In this document: positions 25,778-34,404 of the stretch, in pieces
How the letters are laid out: each line of letters begins with the position of its first letter
Numbering within the stretch: the first letter of the stretch is position 1
From: UBA11524 sp965646445
GTDB lineage: Bacteria; Bacillota; Clostridia; Christensenellales; Aristaeellaceae
Direction of reading: 5' to 3'
NCBI GenBank assembly: GCA_965646445.1
Contig: CBFFZW010000014.1
Coordinates: 1-62,210, forward strand
Length of the DNA: 62,210 nt
Translations under genes and position numbers: made by a program
The notes under the pieces: generated by a model
The model's database searches: none
What the model saw: the letters and a program-made list of their open reading frames with translations, nothing else
What the model was told of the DNA's origin: nothing

Positions 25778-27664
25778 ATGGCGGATGTGGTGGTCATCGG
25801 CGCGGGGCACGCCGGCTGCGAGGCCGCGCTGGCCGCGGCGCGGATGGGCCTGGATACCCTGCTGCTGACCCTGAACATGGACGGCGTAGCCCTGATGGCC
25901 TGCAACCCGGTCATCGGCGGCTCCGCGAAGGGCCATCTGGTGCGGGAGCTGGACGCCCTGGGGGGCGAAATGGGCCGCGCCATCGACGATACCTTCCTGC
26001 AGAGCCGGATGCTGAATACCTCGAAGGGCCCCGCCGTCCACGCCCTGCGGGCCCAGGCAGACAAGCAGCAGTATCAGAACCGGATGCGCCAGGCGCTGAT
26101 GACCCAGCCCCGGCTGACCCTGCGCCAGGGGGAGTGCGCCTCCATCGAGGTGGAGGGCAGGCGCGTGTGCGCCGTCACCACGGTCACGGGGCAGCGGATC
26201 CCCTGCCGGGCGGCGGTGGTGGCCACCGGCGTGTACCTGCAAAGCCGGATCATCATCGGCGAGCACCAACATAGCGGCGGCCCGCAGGGGCTGATGAACG
26301 CCGACCCTCTGTCCGACAGTTTGCGGTTGCTGGGCTTCGACCTCCGCCGCTTCAAGACCGGCACCCCCGCCCGGGTGGACGTGCGCTCCATCGACTTTGA
26401 CGAGATGGAGCCCCAGCCCGGCGACGACCCGGTGACGCCCTTCTCCTTTATGACCGACCGCCCCCTGCGCAACACCCACCAGTGCTACCTCACCTGGACC
26501 ACCCCGGAGACCCACGACATCATCCGCCGCAACCTGCACCGGGCCCCGCTGTATTCCGGGCAGATCCACGGCATCGGCCCGCGGTACTGCCCCAGCATTG
26601 AGGATAAGATCGTCCGCTTTGCCGACAAGGATCGCCACCAGGTCTTTCTGGAGCCGGAGGGCGCGGCCTCCAGCGAATGGTACGTCCAGGGCATGTCCAC
26701 CTCCCTCCCGGAGGACGTGCAGTGGCAGATGTACCGCAGCGTCCCCGGCCTGCGCCGGTGCGAGCTGACCCGCCTGGCCTACGCCATCGAGTACGACTGC
26801 ATCGACAGCCGGGAGCTTCGCCCCACGCTGGAATCCCTGCGCATCGGCGGACTGTTCTTCGCGGGGCAGATCAACGGCACCAGCGGCTACGAGGAGGCCG
26901 CCTGTCAGGGTCTGATGGCGGGCATCAACGCCGCCCTTCGCCTTCAGGGGAAAGAGCCCTTCGTCCTCACCCGGGACATGGCGTACATCGGCGTGATGAC
27001 CGACGACCTGACCACCAAGGGCGCCGACGAGCCCTATCGCATGATGACCAGCCGCGCCGAGCACCGCCTGTCCCTGCGGCAGGACAACGCCGACCTGCGG
27101 CTGACCCGGCTCTCTCATGCCCTGGGGCTGGCCGATGACGAGCGCCTTGCCCGCACCCTGCGCAAGGAGCGGGATGCCGCCCGCCTTCAGCAAAGCCTGC
27201 GAGAGACCCGCTATACGCCCTCGGCCTTCCGGGATGAATGGCTGACCCGTCACGGCCAGCCCATCGCCCCGGCATCGGTATCCGCCGAGGAACTGCTGCG
27301 CCGCCCCGACATCACCCTGACGGCGCTGACGGAGCTGACCCCCGCATGGGCCGACTTTACCTCCGCCGCCCGGGAGCAGGCGGAGATCGCCGTCAAGTAC
27401 GCGGGGTATCTTCAGCGGCAGGACGCCATGATCCGCCGCGCCCGGGAAACGGAAGCCATGCTGTTGCCCGAGGACATGCCCTACGGGGACATCGCCGCCC
27501 TCCGCCTGGAGGCCCGGCAGAAGCTGGCCCGGCAGAAGCCCCGCTCCCTGGCCGCCGCCAGCCGCATCCCCGGCGTATCCCCGGCGGACATCGCGGTGCT
27601 GATGGTCTATCTGGAACGCAAGCGCACCGCCGACAAGGCTGACATCAAGGAGGAACGCCCATGA
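25778..27664 (+). CDS. mnmG: tRNA uridine-5-carboxymethylaminomethyl modification enzyme MnmG
   Basis: A 628-residue FAD-dependent enzyme that with MnmE modifies U34 of several tRNAs. N-terminal FAD motif VIGAGHAGCEAALAAARMG, the conserved CNPVIGGSAKGHLVRELDALGG, and C-terminal EQAEIAVKYAGYLQRQ and IPGVSPADIAVLMVYL are all present. Length matches the family. SD GGGAGG is 8 bases before ATG 25778. mnmE is not next to it. The stop overlaps the start of the EamA gene by 4 bases, starting a three-gene coupled run. Confidence 0.96.
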   Translation: MADVVVIGAGHAGCEAALAAARMGLDTLLLTLNMDGVALMACNPVIGGSAKGHLVRELDALGGEMGRAIDDTFLQSRMLNTSKGPAVHALRAQADKQQYQNRMRQALMTQPRLTLRQGECASIEVEGRRVCAVTTVTGQRIPCRAAVVATGVYLQSRIIIGEHQHSGGPQGLMNADPLSDSLRLLGFDLRRFKTGTPARVDVRSIDFDEMEPQPGDDPVTPFSFMTDRPLRNTHQCYLTWTTPETHDIIRRNLHRAPLYSGQIHGIGPRYCPSIEDKIVRFADKDRHQVFLEPEGAASSEWYVQGMSTSLPEDVQWQMYRSVPGLRRCELTRLAYAIEYDCIDSRELRPTLESLRIGGLFFAGQINGTSGYEEAACQGLMAGINAALRLQGKEPFVLTRDMAYIGVMTDDLTTKGADEPYRMMTSRAEHRLSLRQDNADLRLTRLSHALGLADDERLARTLRKERDAARLQQSLRETRYTPSAFRDEWLTRHGQPIAPASVSAEELLRRPDITLTALTELTPAWADFTSAAREQAEIAVKYAGYLQRQDAMIRRARETEAMLLPEDMPYGDIAALRLEARQKLARQKPRSLAAASRIPGVSPADIAVLMVYLERKRTADKADIKEERP

Positions 27665-28584
27665 ACCCGTCCTACCTGCTGGTGCTGCTGGGGGTGGTGA
27701 TGGTCTCCTACTCCGGTCCGCTGGTGAAGGGCGCGCTGCTGGCGGGGGCCAACCCCGTCACCGTGGCCACCCTGCGGATGGCCTTCTCCGCCCTGCTGCT
27801 GCTTCCCCTGCTCTTTCCCCGGGGGAAGGCGGAGGAGCGGCCCCTTCGCGCCCTGCGGCACATCACGCGCAGGCAATGGCTGTGGAGCCTGGCCGCCAGC
27901 CTGTTTCTGGCCTTTCATTACCTCAGCTGGATGACCTCCCTGGACGCCACCTCTACCTTCGCCTCCGTGGCGCTGGTCTGTACCCAGCCCCTGTTTGTGG
28001 CGGCACTCTCCGGCCTGGTGCTCAGGGAGCCCATGGCCCGCCGTGCCCGCCCCGGCGCGGCGGTGGCCCTGCTGGGGGCCGTGCTTATCGGCCTCAACAG
28101 CCTCACGGGACTGTCCGGGGACTTCCGCGGCGATCTGCTGGCGCTGCTGGGCGCCGCCTGCATGGCCGGGCACTGGCTGTGCAGCCGCTATGCCCGCCGC
28201 ACCACCGCCGCGCTGCCCTTCACCTTCCTGCTCTATACGCAGACGGCCCTGCTCCTTTTCCTGATGTCGCCCCTGTGCGGCGGAATGCGGGTCACGCCGC
28301 AGGCCCTGTGGTACATCCTGGGGCTGGCGGCCGGCTGCACCCTGCTGGGGCATCAGCTGTTCACCATTGCCCTGGGGAAGGTTCCGGCCACGGTGGTCTC
28401 CTTCGCCCTGCTGGGCGAGCCCGTGGGCGCGATGGTGTGGAGCATGCTGATGTTCGGCGAGCGTCCCACGCTGCTGCTGCTCATCGGCGGCGGCGTCACC
28501 CTGCTGGGCCTGGCCCTTTACCTGATGGGCAGCGCGCACCGCGAGGCCGCCCCGACATCCGCCCCATGGAGGAAGCAAACATGA
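27661..28584 (+). CDS. EamA-family (DMT) transporter
   Basis: A 307-residue membrane protein with about ten hydrophobic segments in two EamA repeats; typical family features include YSGPLVKGALLAGANPVTVATLRM at the start and LGEPVGAMVWSMLMFGERPT in the second half. It probably exports or imports a small metabolite; the substrate cannot be inferred. Overlaps mnmG (ATGA) upstream and the PfkB gene downstream (ATGA), so the three are translationally coupled. Confidence 0.88.
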   Translation: MNPSYLLVLLGVVMVSYSGPLVKGALLAGANPVTVATLRMAFSALLLLPLLFPRGKAEERPLRALRHITRRQWLWSLAASLFLAFHYLSWMTSLDATSTFASVALVCTQPLFVAALSGLVLREPMARRARPGAAVALLGAVLIGLNSLTGLSGDFRGDLLALLGAACMAGHWLCSRYARRTTAALPFTFLLYTQTALLLFLMSPLCGGMRVTPQALWYILGLAAGCTLLGHQLFTIALGKVPATVVSFALLGEPVGAMVWSMLMFGERPTLLLLIGGGVTLLGLALYLMGSAHREAAPTSAPWRKQT

Positions 28585-29501
28585 TAACCACCCTGTGCAT
28601 GAACCCTTCCTTCGACCGGACGGTGGAGGTCGACCGCCTTTTGCCCGGCGAGCTGAACCGCGTCCGAGCCGCCCGGCAGGACGTGGGCGGCAAGGGCATC
28701 AACGTGGCCGTGGTGGCCAGGCGGCTGGGGCTGGACGCCCGCGTCGTCGGCTGCGCGGGCCGGGAGGGCATCGAAGCCGTCGCTGCCATGCTGGACGGCG
28801 AGGGCATCCGCCACGCCTTTCTGCCCGTCACGGGCCGGGTGCGCACCAACCTGAAGGTCGTCAGCCTGGACGGCAGCCCCGTCACCGAGCTCAACGAAGC
28901 CGGCGCGGCTCTGATGGCCAGCGACCTGCGCCTTTTCACCGCCATGTGCCGGGAGAAGGCCGCCGGGAGCGACTGGGTGGTGCTGACCGGTTCCCTGCCC
29001 CCCGGCTGCCCGGAAGGAACCTACCGCCGCCTGATGGAGGCCATCGACGCGCCCTGCATCCTGGATGTGGGCGGCGCCGAGCTGACCCTGGGGCTGACGG
29101 CGCGGCCCTTCCTCATCAAGCCCAACCTCCGGGAGGCAGAGGCCGCCCTGGGGCGTACCATCGCCTCCCTGGCAGACGCCCGGGCCGCCGCCGGGGAATT
29201 CCTCCGCCTGGGGGCGCGGCATGTGATCCTCTCCATGGGCGGCCAGGGCGCGGTGTACATGGGGGAGGGCAAGGCGCTGTTCGCTCCGGCGCTCCCGGTG
29301 GACGTTCGCTCCACCGTCGGCGCGGGCGACGCCATGCTGGGCGGCATCCTCAAGGGAATGCGGGAGGAGGGCGACATGGCCCGGGCCTTCCGCTACGCCG
29401 TGGCCGCCGGCGCCGCCAGCGTCATGACCAGCGGCACGCAGCTCATCGTACCCTCCGACTTTGCCCGCCTGCTGGAGCAGGTCACGGTGCGGAGGCTGTG
29501 A
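28581..29501 (+). CDS. PfkB-family sugar kinase (1-phosphofructokinase/tagatose-6-P kinase type)
   Basis: A 306-residue kinase with the early TLCMNPSFDRTVEVD start, GGKGINVAVVARRLG, LTGSLPPGCP and the catalytic VGAGDAMLGG signature. This matches the FruK/LacC subgroup that phosphorylates fructose-1-phosphate or tagatose-6-phosphate. No fructose PTS gene adjoins it, so the substrate is uncertain. Coupled by a 4-base overlap to the EamA gene and followed by a strong terminator. Confidence 0.82.
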   Translation: MITTLCMNPSFDRTVEVDRLLPGELNRVRAARQDVGGKGINVAVVARRLGLDARVVGCAGREGIEAVAAMLDGEGIRHAFLPVTGRVRTNLKVVSLDGSPVTELNEAGAALMASDLRLFTAMCREKAAGSDWVVLTGSLPPGCPEGTYRRLMEAIDAPCILDVGGAELTLGLTARPFLIKPNLREAEAALGRTIASLADARAAAGEFLRLGARHVILSMGGQGAVYMGEGKALFAPALPVDVRSTVGAGDAMLGGILKGMREEGDMARAFRYAVAAGAASVMTSGTQLIVPSDFARLLEQVTVRRL

Positions 29502-29524
29502 GGACGCCGCCGCCCCCGCACAGC

Positions 29525-29563
29525 AAAAGCCCGGTACGGATGCAATGTTCCGTACCGGGCTTT
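29525..29563. terminator. Bidirectional terminator between PfkB gene and recA
   Basis: Fifteen-base perfect arms AAAGCCCGGTACGGA and TCCGTACCGGGCTTT around an 8-base loop, between two convergent genes (ends 29501 and 29586). T-tracts are short (three to four) on both sides. Confidence 0.8.
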
Positions 29564-29585
29564 GATCTGTCAATGCCAGGACACC

Positions 29586-30710
29586 TTACTCCAGCTCGCC
29601 ATCCTCCAGCAGCGCCAGGTCATCCTCTTCCTCCACGGGCTCCGCATCGTCTTCCGCCGTGGCAGGCAGGGGCGCGGAGAAAATATCCTTGCGGAGAATC
29701 GCGTCGATCTCCGCCGTCAGCTCGGGATTGTCCCGCAGGTACTGGCGGGTATTCTCACGGCCCTGGCCGATGCGCTGATCCTTGTAGGAGAACCAGGCGC
29801 CGGACTTGTGGATGATGTCCTTCTCCACGGCCATGTCCAAGAGAGTGCCTTCCTTGCTGATGCCCTCGCCGTACACAATATCGAATTCCGCCGTGCGGAA
29901 GGGCGGGGCCACCTTATTTTTGACCACCTTGACCTTGGTGTGGTTGCCCACCACGGTGTTGCCATTTTTGAGCTGCTCGCCGCGGCGCACATCCAGGCGC
30001 ACGGAGGCGTAGAACTTCAGCGCCCGGCCGCCAGGGGTGGTCTCCGGGTTGCCGTACATGACGCCGACCTTCTCGCGCAGCTGGTTGATGAACACCGCCA
30101 CGCAGCCCGTCTTGTTGATGATGCCCGCCAGCTTGCGCAGCGCCTGGCTCATCAGCCTCGCCTGAAGGCCCACAAAGGAGTCGCCCATCTCGCCGTCGAT
30201 TTCCGCCTTGGGCACCAGGGCCGCCACAGAGTCGATGACCACGACATCCAGCGCGCCGGAGCGCACCAGGGCCTCCGCGATTTCCAGGGCCTGCTCGCCG
30301 GTATCCGGCTGGGAAACGTACAGCTCGTCCACATTGACGCCCAGTTTCCGGGCGTAGGCCGGATCCAGGGCATGCTCGGCATCCACAAAGGCGGCGATGC
30401 CTCCGGCTTTCTGGGCCTCCGCCACAATATGCAGGGCCACGGTGGTCTTACCGGAGGATTCAGGGCCGTAGATTTCCACGATGCGCCCCCGGGGAATGCC
30501 GCCCACGCCCAGGGCCGCGTCCAGCGTCAGGCAGCCGGTGGGAATCACGGGAATATCCTGCTTGCCGGCGTTTTCCCCCAGCTTCATCACCGCGCCTTTG
30601 CCGTACTGCTTATCAAGATCCGCCAGGGCGTGCTCCAGGGCCTTGAGCTTCTCCTCCTGGGTTGTGGCGGGAGCCGCTTTTTCCGGCTTGGCCGCTTTCT
30701 TGGACGCCAT
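29586..30710 (-). CDS. recA: Recombinase RecA
   Basis: A 374-residue recombinase and LexA co-protease. Walker A GPESSGKTT, AFVDAEHALDPAYA, VVVIDSVAALVP, and the DNA-binding loop regions (EIDGEMGDSFVGLQARLMSQALRK) are intact; the C-terminus is the usual acidic tail (EDDAEPVEEEDDLALL). ATG 30710 is followed by MASKKAAK and preceded by GGAAG. The promoter overlaps a LexA-box-like site (30805-30818), so expression is likely SOS-induced. Confidence 0.97.
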   Translation of the reverse strand: MASKKAAKPEKAAPATTQEEKLKALEHALADLDKQYGKGAVMKLGENAGKQDIPVIPTGCLTLDAALGVGGIPRGRIVEIYGPESSGKTTVALHIVAEAQKAGGIAAFVDAEHALDPAYARKLGVNVDELYVSQPDTGEQALEIAEALVRSGALDVVVIDSVAALVPKAEIDGEMGDSFVGLQARLMSQALRKLAGIINKTGCVAVFINQLREKVGVMYGNPETTPGGRALKFYASVRLDVRRGEQLKNGNTVVGNHTKVKVVKNKVAPPFRTAEFDIVYGEGISKEGTLLDMAVEKDIIHKSGAWFSYKDQRIGQGRENTRQYLRDNPELTAEIDAILRKDIFSAPLPATAEDDAEPVEEEDDLALLEDGELE

Positions 30711-30792
30711 GGTGAACACTTCCTTTCCTTCTTCTTCATTGTATATGCCGCCTTACGCCAAGCGGCCGCGGCCATCCGTCCGCGTTGAATTT

Positions 30793-30821
30793 ATCGTATC
30801 ATACCGAACGACAGTTTGCAA
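30793..30821 (-). promoter_or_regulatory. recA promoter with LexA (SOS) box
   Basis: On the minus strand: -35 TTGCAA (30816-30821), 17-base spacer, -10 TACGAT (30793-30798). Inside the spacer, 30805-30818 reads CGAACGACAGTTTG on the plus strand, close to the Gram-positive LexA consensus CGAAC-N4-GTTCG, with one change in the second half-site. Position between -35 and -10 fits repression by LexA. Confidence 0.72.
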
Positions 30822-31071
30822 GGGGAACAGCGGAAAATTTCCGAAGCTGCCGGGCGGGCTGAAGGCGCCATCCGGCAAAAATGACGAATGTCCGTCTTTT
30901 TTCCGTATATGACGCCCGCAGGCTTCGTCATTGCCCGTCTTTTCTGGCCAAATACCTGCCAATTTTCAACAGAAGGGTTAATCGTTCGCATTTTTTTGCA
31001 AAATCCCTTCTCAGATGGCATGAAATGTTGTATAATGGAGCCGCAACATCAAGGGGAATGAGGTTGATGGC
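30822..31071. other. Divergent intergenic region recA / PRPP synthetase
   Basis: No gene. Contains a nine-base inverted pair AATGACGAA/TTCGTCATT spanning about 30880-30940 and a perfect -10 TATAAT at 31031-31036 on the plus strand for the downstream gene, with only a poor -35 (TTCTCA, 31008-31013). Confidence 0.45.
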
Positions 31072-32289
31072 GTGACTGATTTTGTGAACACCTGGAATGA
31101 AGAGTCCTTCCTGACCTACCCGGTTGGCCCGCTGGGGCTCATCGCCATGCGCGGCACAGAGGAAATAGGCAGCAAGATCAACCAATGGCTGCTGCGCTGG
31201 CGTGACCATACGGAAGAGGCCCTCCCCGGCGACATGAGCACCACCCCCGGTATGGCCCGGGACAACTTCCTCATCGAAACAGCCTGCCCCCGCTTCGGCA
31301 ACGGCGAAGGCAAGGGCCTCATCAAGGAAAGCGTCCGCGGACTGGATCTGTACATTCTCTGCGACGTGGGCGCCTACAACTGCACCTATGACATGTACGG
31401 GCAGAAGGTACCCATGAGCCCGGACGATCACTACATGGATCTCAAGCGCACCATCGCCGCTGTGGGCGGCAAGGCCAAGCGCGTCACCGTCATCATGCCC
31501 ATGCTTTACGGCGGACGTCAGCACCGCCGCGCCTCCCGGGAGAGCCTGGACTGCGCCATGGCCCTGCAGGAGCTCATCCGCATGGGCGTGAGCAACATCA
31601 TCACCTTTGACGCCCATGATCCCCGAGTACAAAACGCCATCCCGGAGGACGGCTTCGAGTCCGTCATGCCCTCCTATCAGATTCTCAAGGCCCTCCTGCG
31701 CAGGGAAAAGAACCTGCACATCGACAAGGATCACCTCATGATTGTTTCCCCCGACGAGGGCGCCATCGACCGCAACATCTTCTACGCCTCCGTGCTGGGG
31801 CTGGATATGGGCATGTTCTACAAGCGCCGGGATTACACCCGCATCGTCAACGGCCGCAACCCCATCATCGCCCATGAATACATGGGGGACACCATGGAGG
31901 GCAAGGACGTTTTCGTCACCGACGATATTCTCTCCTCCGGCGAGTCCATCATCGACGTGGCCCGGGAGCTGAAAAAGCGCAAGGCCAACCGCATCTTTGC
32001 CGCCGTGACCTTCCCCCTGTTCACCAATGGCCTGGAGCTGTACAACAAGGCCTACGAGGAAGGGCTCATCGACCGGGTGATTTCCACCAACCTGACCTAC
32101 TGCACGCCTGAATTGAGGGAGGCCCCCTGGTTCATCCAGGCGGATATGAGCAAATTCATCTCCTATATCATTGCTACCCTGAACCACGACCGCTCCCTGA
32201 GCAAGCTGCTCACGCCCTCCGACCGCATTCACACCCTGCTCCGCCGCTATAATCAGGAGCAGACGGAGTCCGGGATCAGGCTGGTGTAA
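31072..32289 (+). CDS. Ribose-phosphate pyrophosphokinase family protein
   Basis: A 405-residue phosphoribosyltransferase-fold protein. The PRPP-loop signature VFVTDDILSSGES is intact, and GGRQHRRASRESLDC and ITFDAHDPRVQNAIP recall PRPP synthetase segments. It is about 90 residues longer than canonical Prs (about 315), mainly at the N-terminus, so it belongs to the longer clostridial variant; PRPP synthesis from ribose-5-phosphate and ATP is probable but a second canonical prs may exist elsewhere. GTG 31072 is chosen because GAGG lies 8 bases upstream and no ATG precedes the conserved start. Confidence 0.8.
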   Translation: MTDFVNTWNEESFLTYPVGPLGLIAMRGTEEIGSKINQWLLRWRDHTEEALPGDMSTTPGMARDNFLIETACPRFGNGEGKGLIKESVRGLDLYILCDVGAYNCTYDMYGQKVPMSPDDHYMDLKRTIAAVGGKAKRVTVIMPMLYGGRQHRRASRESLDCAMALQELIRMGVSNIITFDAHDPRVQNAIPEDGFESVMPSYQILKALLRREKNLHIDKDHLMIVSPDEGAIDRNIFYASVLGLDMGMFYKRRDYTRIVNGRNPIIAHEYMGDTMEGKDVFVTDDILSSGESIIDVARELKKRKANRIFAAVTFPLFTNGLELYNKAYEEGLIDRVISTNLTYCTPELREAPWFIQADMSKFISYIIATLNHDRSLSKLLTPSDRIHTLLRRYNQEQTESGIRLV

Positions 32290-32294
32290 CGATC

Positions 32295-32813
32295 ATGGAA
32301 AAAATGAATATTCGCCCGGCCGTCCTCGCGGACGCGCCCGCGCTTGCCGATGTCAAGGCCCGCTATGTCCGGGCGTTGTACCGTGGTTATCTTGCCGCCG
32401 ATTATTTGAAGCGGCTGGATGCTTCCGTTTACCTGCTGCAGCTGACCGAATGGATTCGGAACGACAGCTTCAGCGTCGCGCTGCTGGAAGGTCAGGACGG
32501 AATTGTCGGCTTCATCGTCTACGGCAGCGATGAGGAAGAGCCCGGTCACGGTCTTATCCGGGATGTGGCGCTGCTTCCTTCCGGCAGTTCTGTGGACTGT
32601 CAGCAGCTGATTCGCAGCGGTGTGGACTGCCTCGCCAATGCTTTTGACAACATCCACCTGTGGGTGGTTCGAGACAATTTCCGCATGCGCTTTCATTTCG
32701 AACAGGCAGGCTTCCGGGCGGACGGCCAGGAACGTCTGGAGCAGCTTCGCGATCCCTGGCTCTCCGATTTCCCGGCGCTGCCGGTGCGCAGATACAGCTA
32801 TCAGGTTCGGTAA
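32295..32813 (+). CDS. GNAT-family N-acetyltransferase
   Basis: A 172-residue acetyl-CoA-dependent transferase: N-terminal MNIRPAVLADAPALADVKARYV, a central FIVYGSDEEEPGHGLIRDVALLPS strand, and the late NFRMRFHFEQAGFRADG, the GNAT core. Substrate unknown. Begins 5 bases after the PRPP synthetase stop, with a weak SD, so it is read from the same transcript. A terminator follows. Confidence 0.78.
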   Translation: MEKMNIRPAVLADAPALADVKARYVRALYRGYLAADYLKRLDASVYLLQLTEWIRNDSFSVALLEGQDGIVGFIVYGSDEEEPGHGLIRDVALLPSGSSVDCQQLIRSGVDCLANAFDNIHLWVVRDNFRMRFHFEQAGFRADGQERLEQLRDPWLSDFPALPVRRYSYQVR

Positions 32814-32829
32814 TCATACCGCAAATATG

Positions 32830-32871
32830 AGAAGAAGACCATCCGCACGTCAAGGCAGATGGTCTTCTTCT
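32830..32871. terminator. Bidirectional terminator between GNAT gene and argH
   Basis: Fourteen-base perfect arms AGAAGAAGACCATC and GATGGTCTTCTTCT around a 14-base loop, between convergent genes ending at 32813 and 32880. The U-tracts are interrupted by C, so termination strength is uncertain. Confidence 0.7.
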
Positions 32872-32879
32872 CTATTGTC

Positions 32880-34253
32880 TCAGGCCTTCAGCGCCCTGCG
32901 GCCCTCGTCAATGGCCTGCTGCACCATGTCCGGCGCGGGCGCGCCTGGGATGCGGCGCTTCTCCACGCAAGCCAGCATGGACAGATCGTCGAAAACATCC
33001 TGCTCAAAGGCCGGGTGGAAGGCCTTCAGTTCGGGGAGGGTCAGGTCAAGGAGGGCCTTGCCTTCCGTCAGGCAGTGGGCCACCAGCTCGCCCACAACCT
33101 TGTGAGCGTCGCGGAAGGCCACGCCGTGCTTGACCAGGTAATCGGCGCAGTCCGTGGCATTGGTGAAGCCGCCGGACGCGCCCCGGGCCATCACATCGGT
33201 GCGGAAGGTCACGGTGCGCAGCATGGCCGTGAACACCGTCAGGCCCTTGACCAGGGTATCCCGGGCGTCGAAGAACGCTTCCTTATCCTCCTGCATGTCC
33301 TTGTTGTAGGCCAGGGGGATGCCCTTCATCACCGTCAGCAGCGCCATCAGGTCGCCATAGACCCGGCCCGTCTTGCCGCGGATGAGCTCGGCCACATCGG
33401 GATTCTTCTTCTGGGGCATGATGGAGGAGCCGGTGGCATAGGCGTCGTCCATCTCCACAAAGCGGAACTCCCCGGTGTTCCACAGGATCAGCTCCTCGCA
33501 GAAGCGGCTCAGGTGCATCATGCAGATGGAGGCGGCGGACAGGTATTCCAGCAGGAAATCCCGGTCGCTCACGCCGTCCAGGCTGTTCTGGCTGATGGCG
33601 GAAAAGCCCAGCAGCTCCGCCGTCCGCTCCCGGTTGAGGGGATAGGTGGCGCCCGCCAGCGCCCCCGATCCCAGGGGCATGACGTCCGCCGCCTCATACG
33701 CATGGCGGAAGCGCCCCCGATCCCGCAGGAACATCTGGAAATAGGCCATCATGTGATGGGCCAGGGTAATGGGCTGGGCCTTCTGCAAATGGGTATACCC
33801 CGGCATGATGGTATGCAGGTGCTCCTGGGCGATGGTCAGCAGCGCCTCCAGGAGGTCATTCAGCATGTCCTCGGTTTCCCGGCAGGCCAGCTTGGCGTAC
33901 ATGCGCACATCCAGCGCCACCTGGTCGTTCCGGCTGCGGCCGGTATGCAGCCGCTTGCCCGCCTCCCCGATGCGCTGGGTCAGGATGGTTTCCACGTTCA
34001 TGTGGATGTCCTCGGCATCCACCATCCATTCAATTTTCCCCGCCTTGACATCCGCCAGGATGCCGTGCAGGCCCTCCACAATGCGGTCAGCGTCGTTTTG
34101 CGGGATGATCCCCTGCTCCCCCAGCATGGTGGCATGGGCAATGGAGCCGGTGATGTCCTGCTCCGCCAGCCGCTGGTCAAAGGAAATGCTGGAATGAAAA
34201 TCGTCCACCAGGTTGTCCGTCGCCTTGGCAAAGCGTCCGCCCCATAGCTTCAT
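32880..34253 (-). CDS. argH: Argininosuccinate lyase
   Basis: A 457-residue enzyme of the fumarase/aspartase superfamily, splitting argininosuccinate to arginine and fumarate. Starts MKLWGGRFAKATDNLVDDF; has HTGRSRNDQVALD, PGYTHLQKAQP and the signature GSSIMPQKKNPD. Full length. ATG 34253 gives the canonical N-terminus and is 9 bases from SD GGAGG; ATG 34262 is too close to it. argG is not adjacent, which is unusual since argGH are often paired. Confidence 0.96.
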   Translation of the reverse strand: MKLWGGRFAKATDNLVDDFHSSISFDQRLAEQDITGSIAHATMLGEQGIIPQNDADRIVEGLHGILADVKAGKIEWMVDAEDIHMNVETILTQRIGEAGKRLHTGRSRNDQVALDVRMYAKLACRETEDMLNDLLEALLTIAQEHLHTIMPGYTHLQKAQPITLAHHMMAYFQMFLRDRGRFRHAYEAADVMPLGSGALAGATYPLNRERTAELLGFSAISQNSLDGVSDRDFLLEYLSAASICMMHLSRFCEELILWNTGEFRFVEMDDAYATGSSIMPQKKNPDVAELIRGKTGRVYGDLMALLTVMKGIPLAYNKDMQEDKEAFFDARDTLVKGLTVFTAMLRTVTFRTDVMARGASGGFTNATDCADYLVKHGVAFRDAHKVVGELVAHCLTEGKALLDLTLPELKAFHPAFEQDVFDDLSMLACVEKRRIPGAPAPDMVQQAIDEGRRALKA

Positions 34254-34290
34254 AACAATCATGTCCTCCCCTATCCGTCATCACCGCATC

Positions 34291-34319
34291 AGTATAACAA
34301 AATTCGGGACAGGTTTCAA
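34291..34319 (-). promoter_or_regulatory. argH promoter
   Basis: Minus strand: -35 TTGAAA (34314-34319), 17-base spacer, -10 TATACT (34291-34296), about 38 bases before the ATG. No ARG-box-like palindrome was found nearby. Confidence 0.65.
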
Positions 34320-34404
34320 CCAAAGAACGAAGAAGGTACATCCTTTTAAGAAGAACGGCACCCGCCCTTCTCAGCGGATGCCGATTCAATCACGGCCACC
34401 CCGG

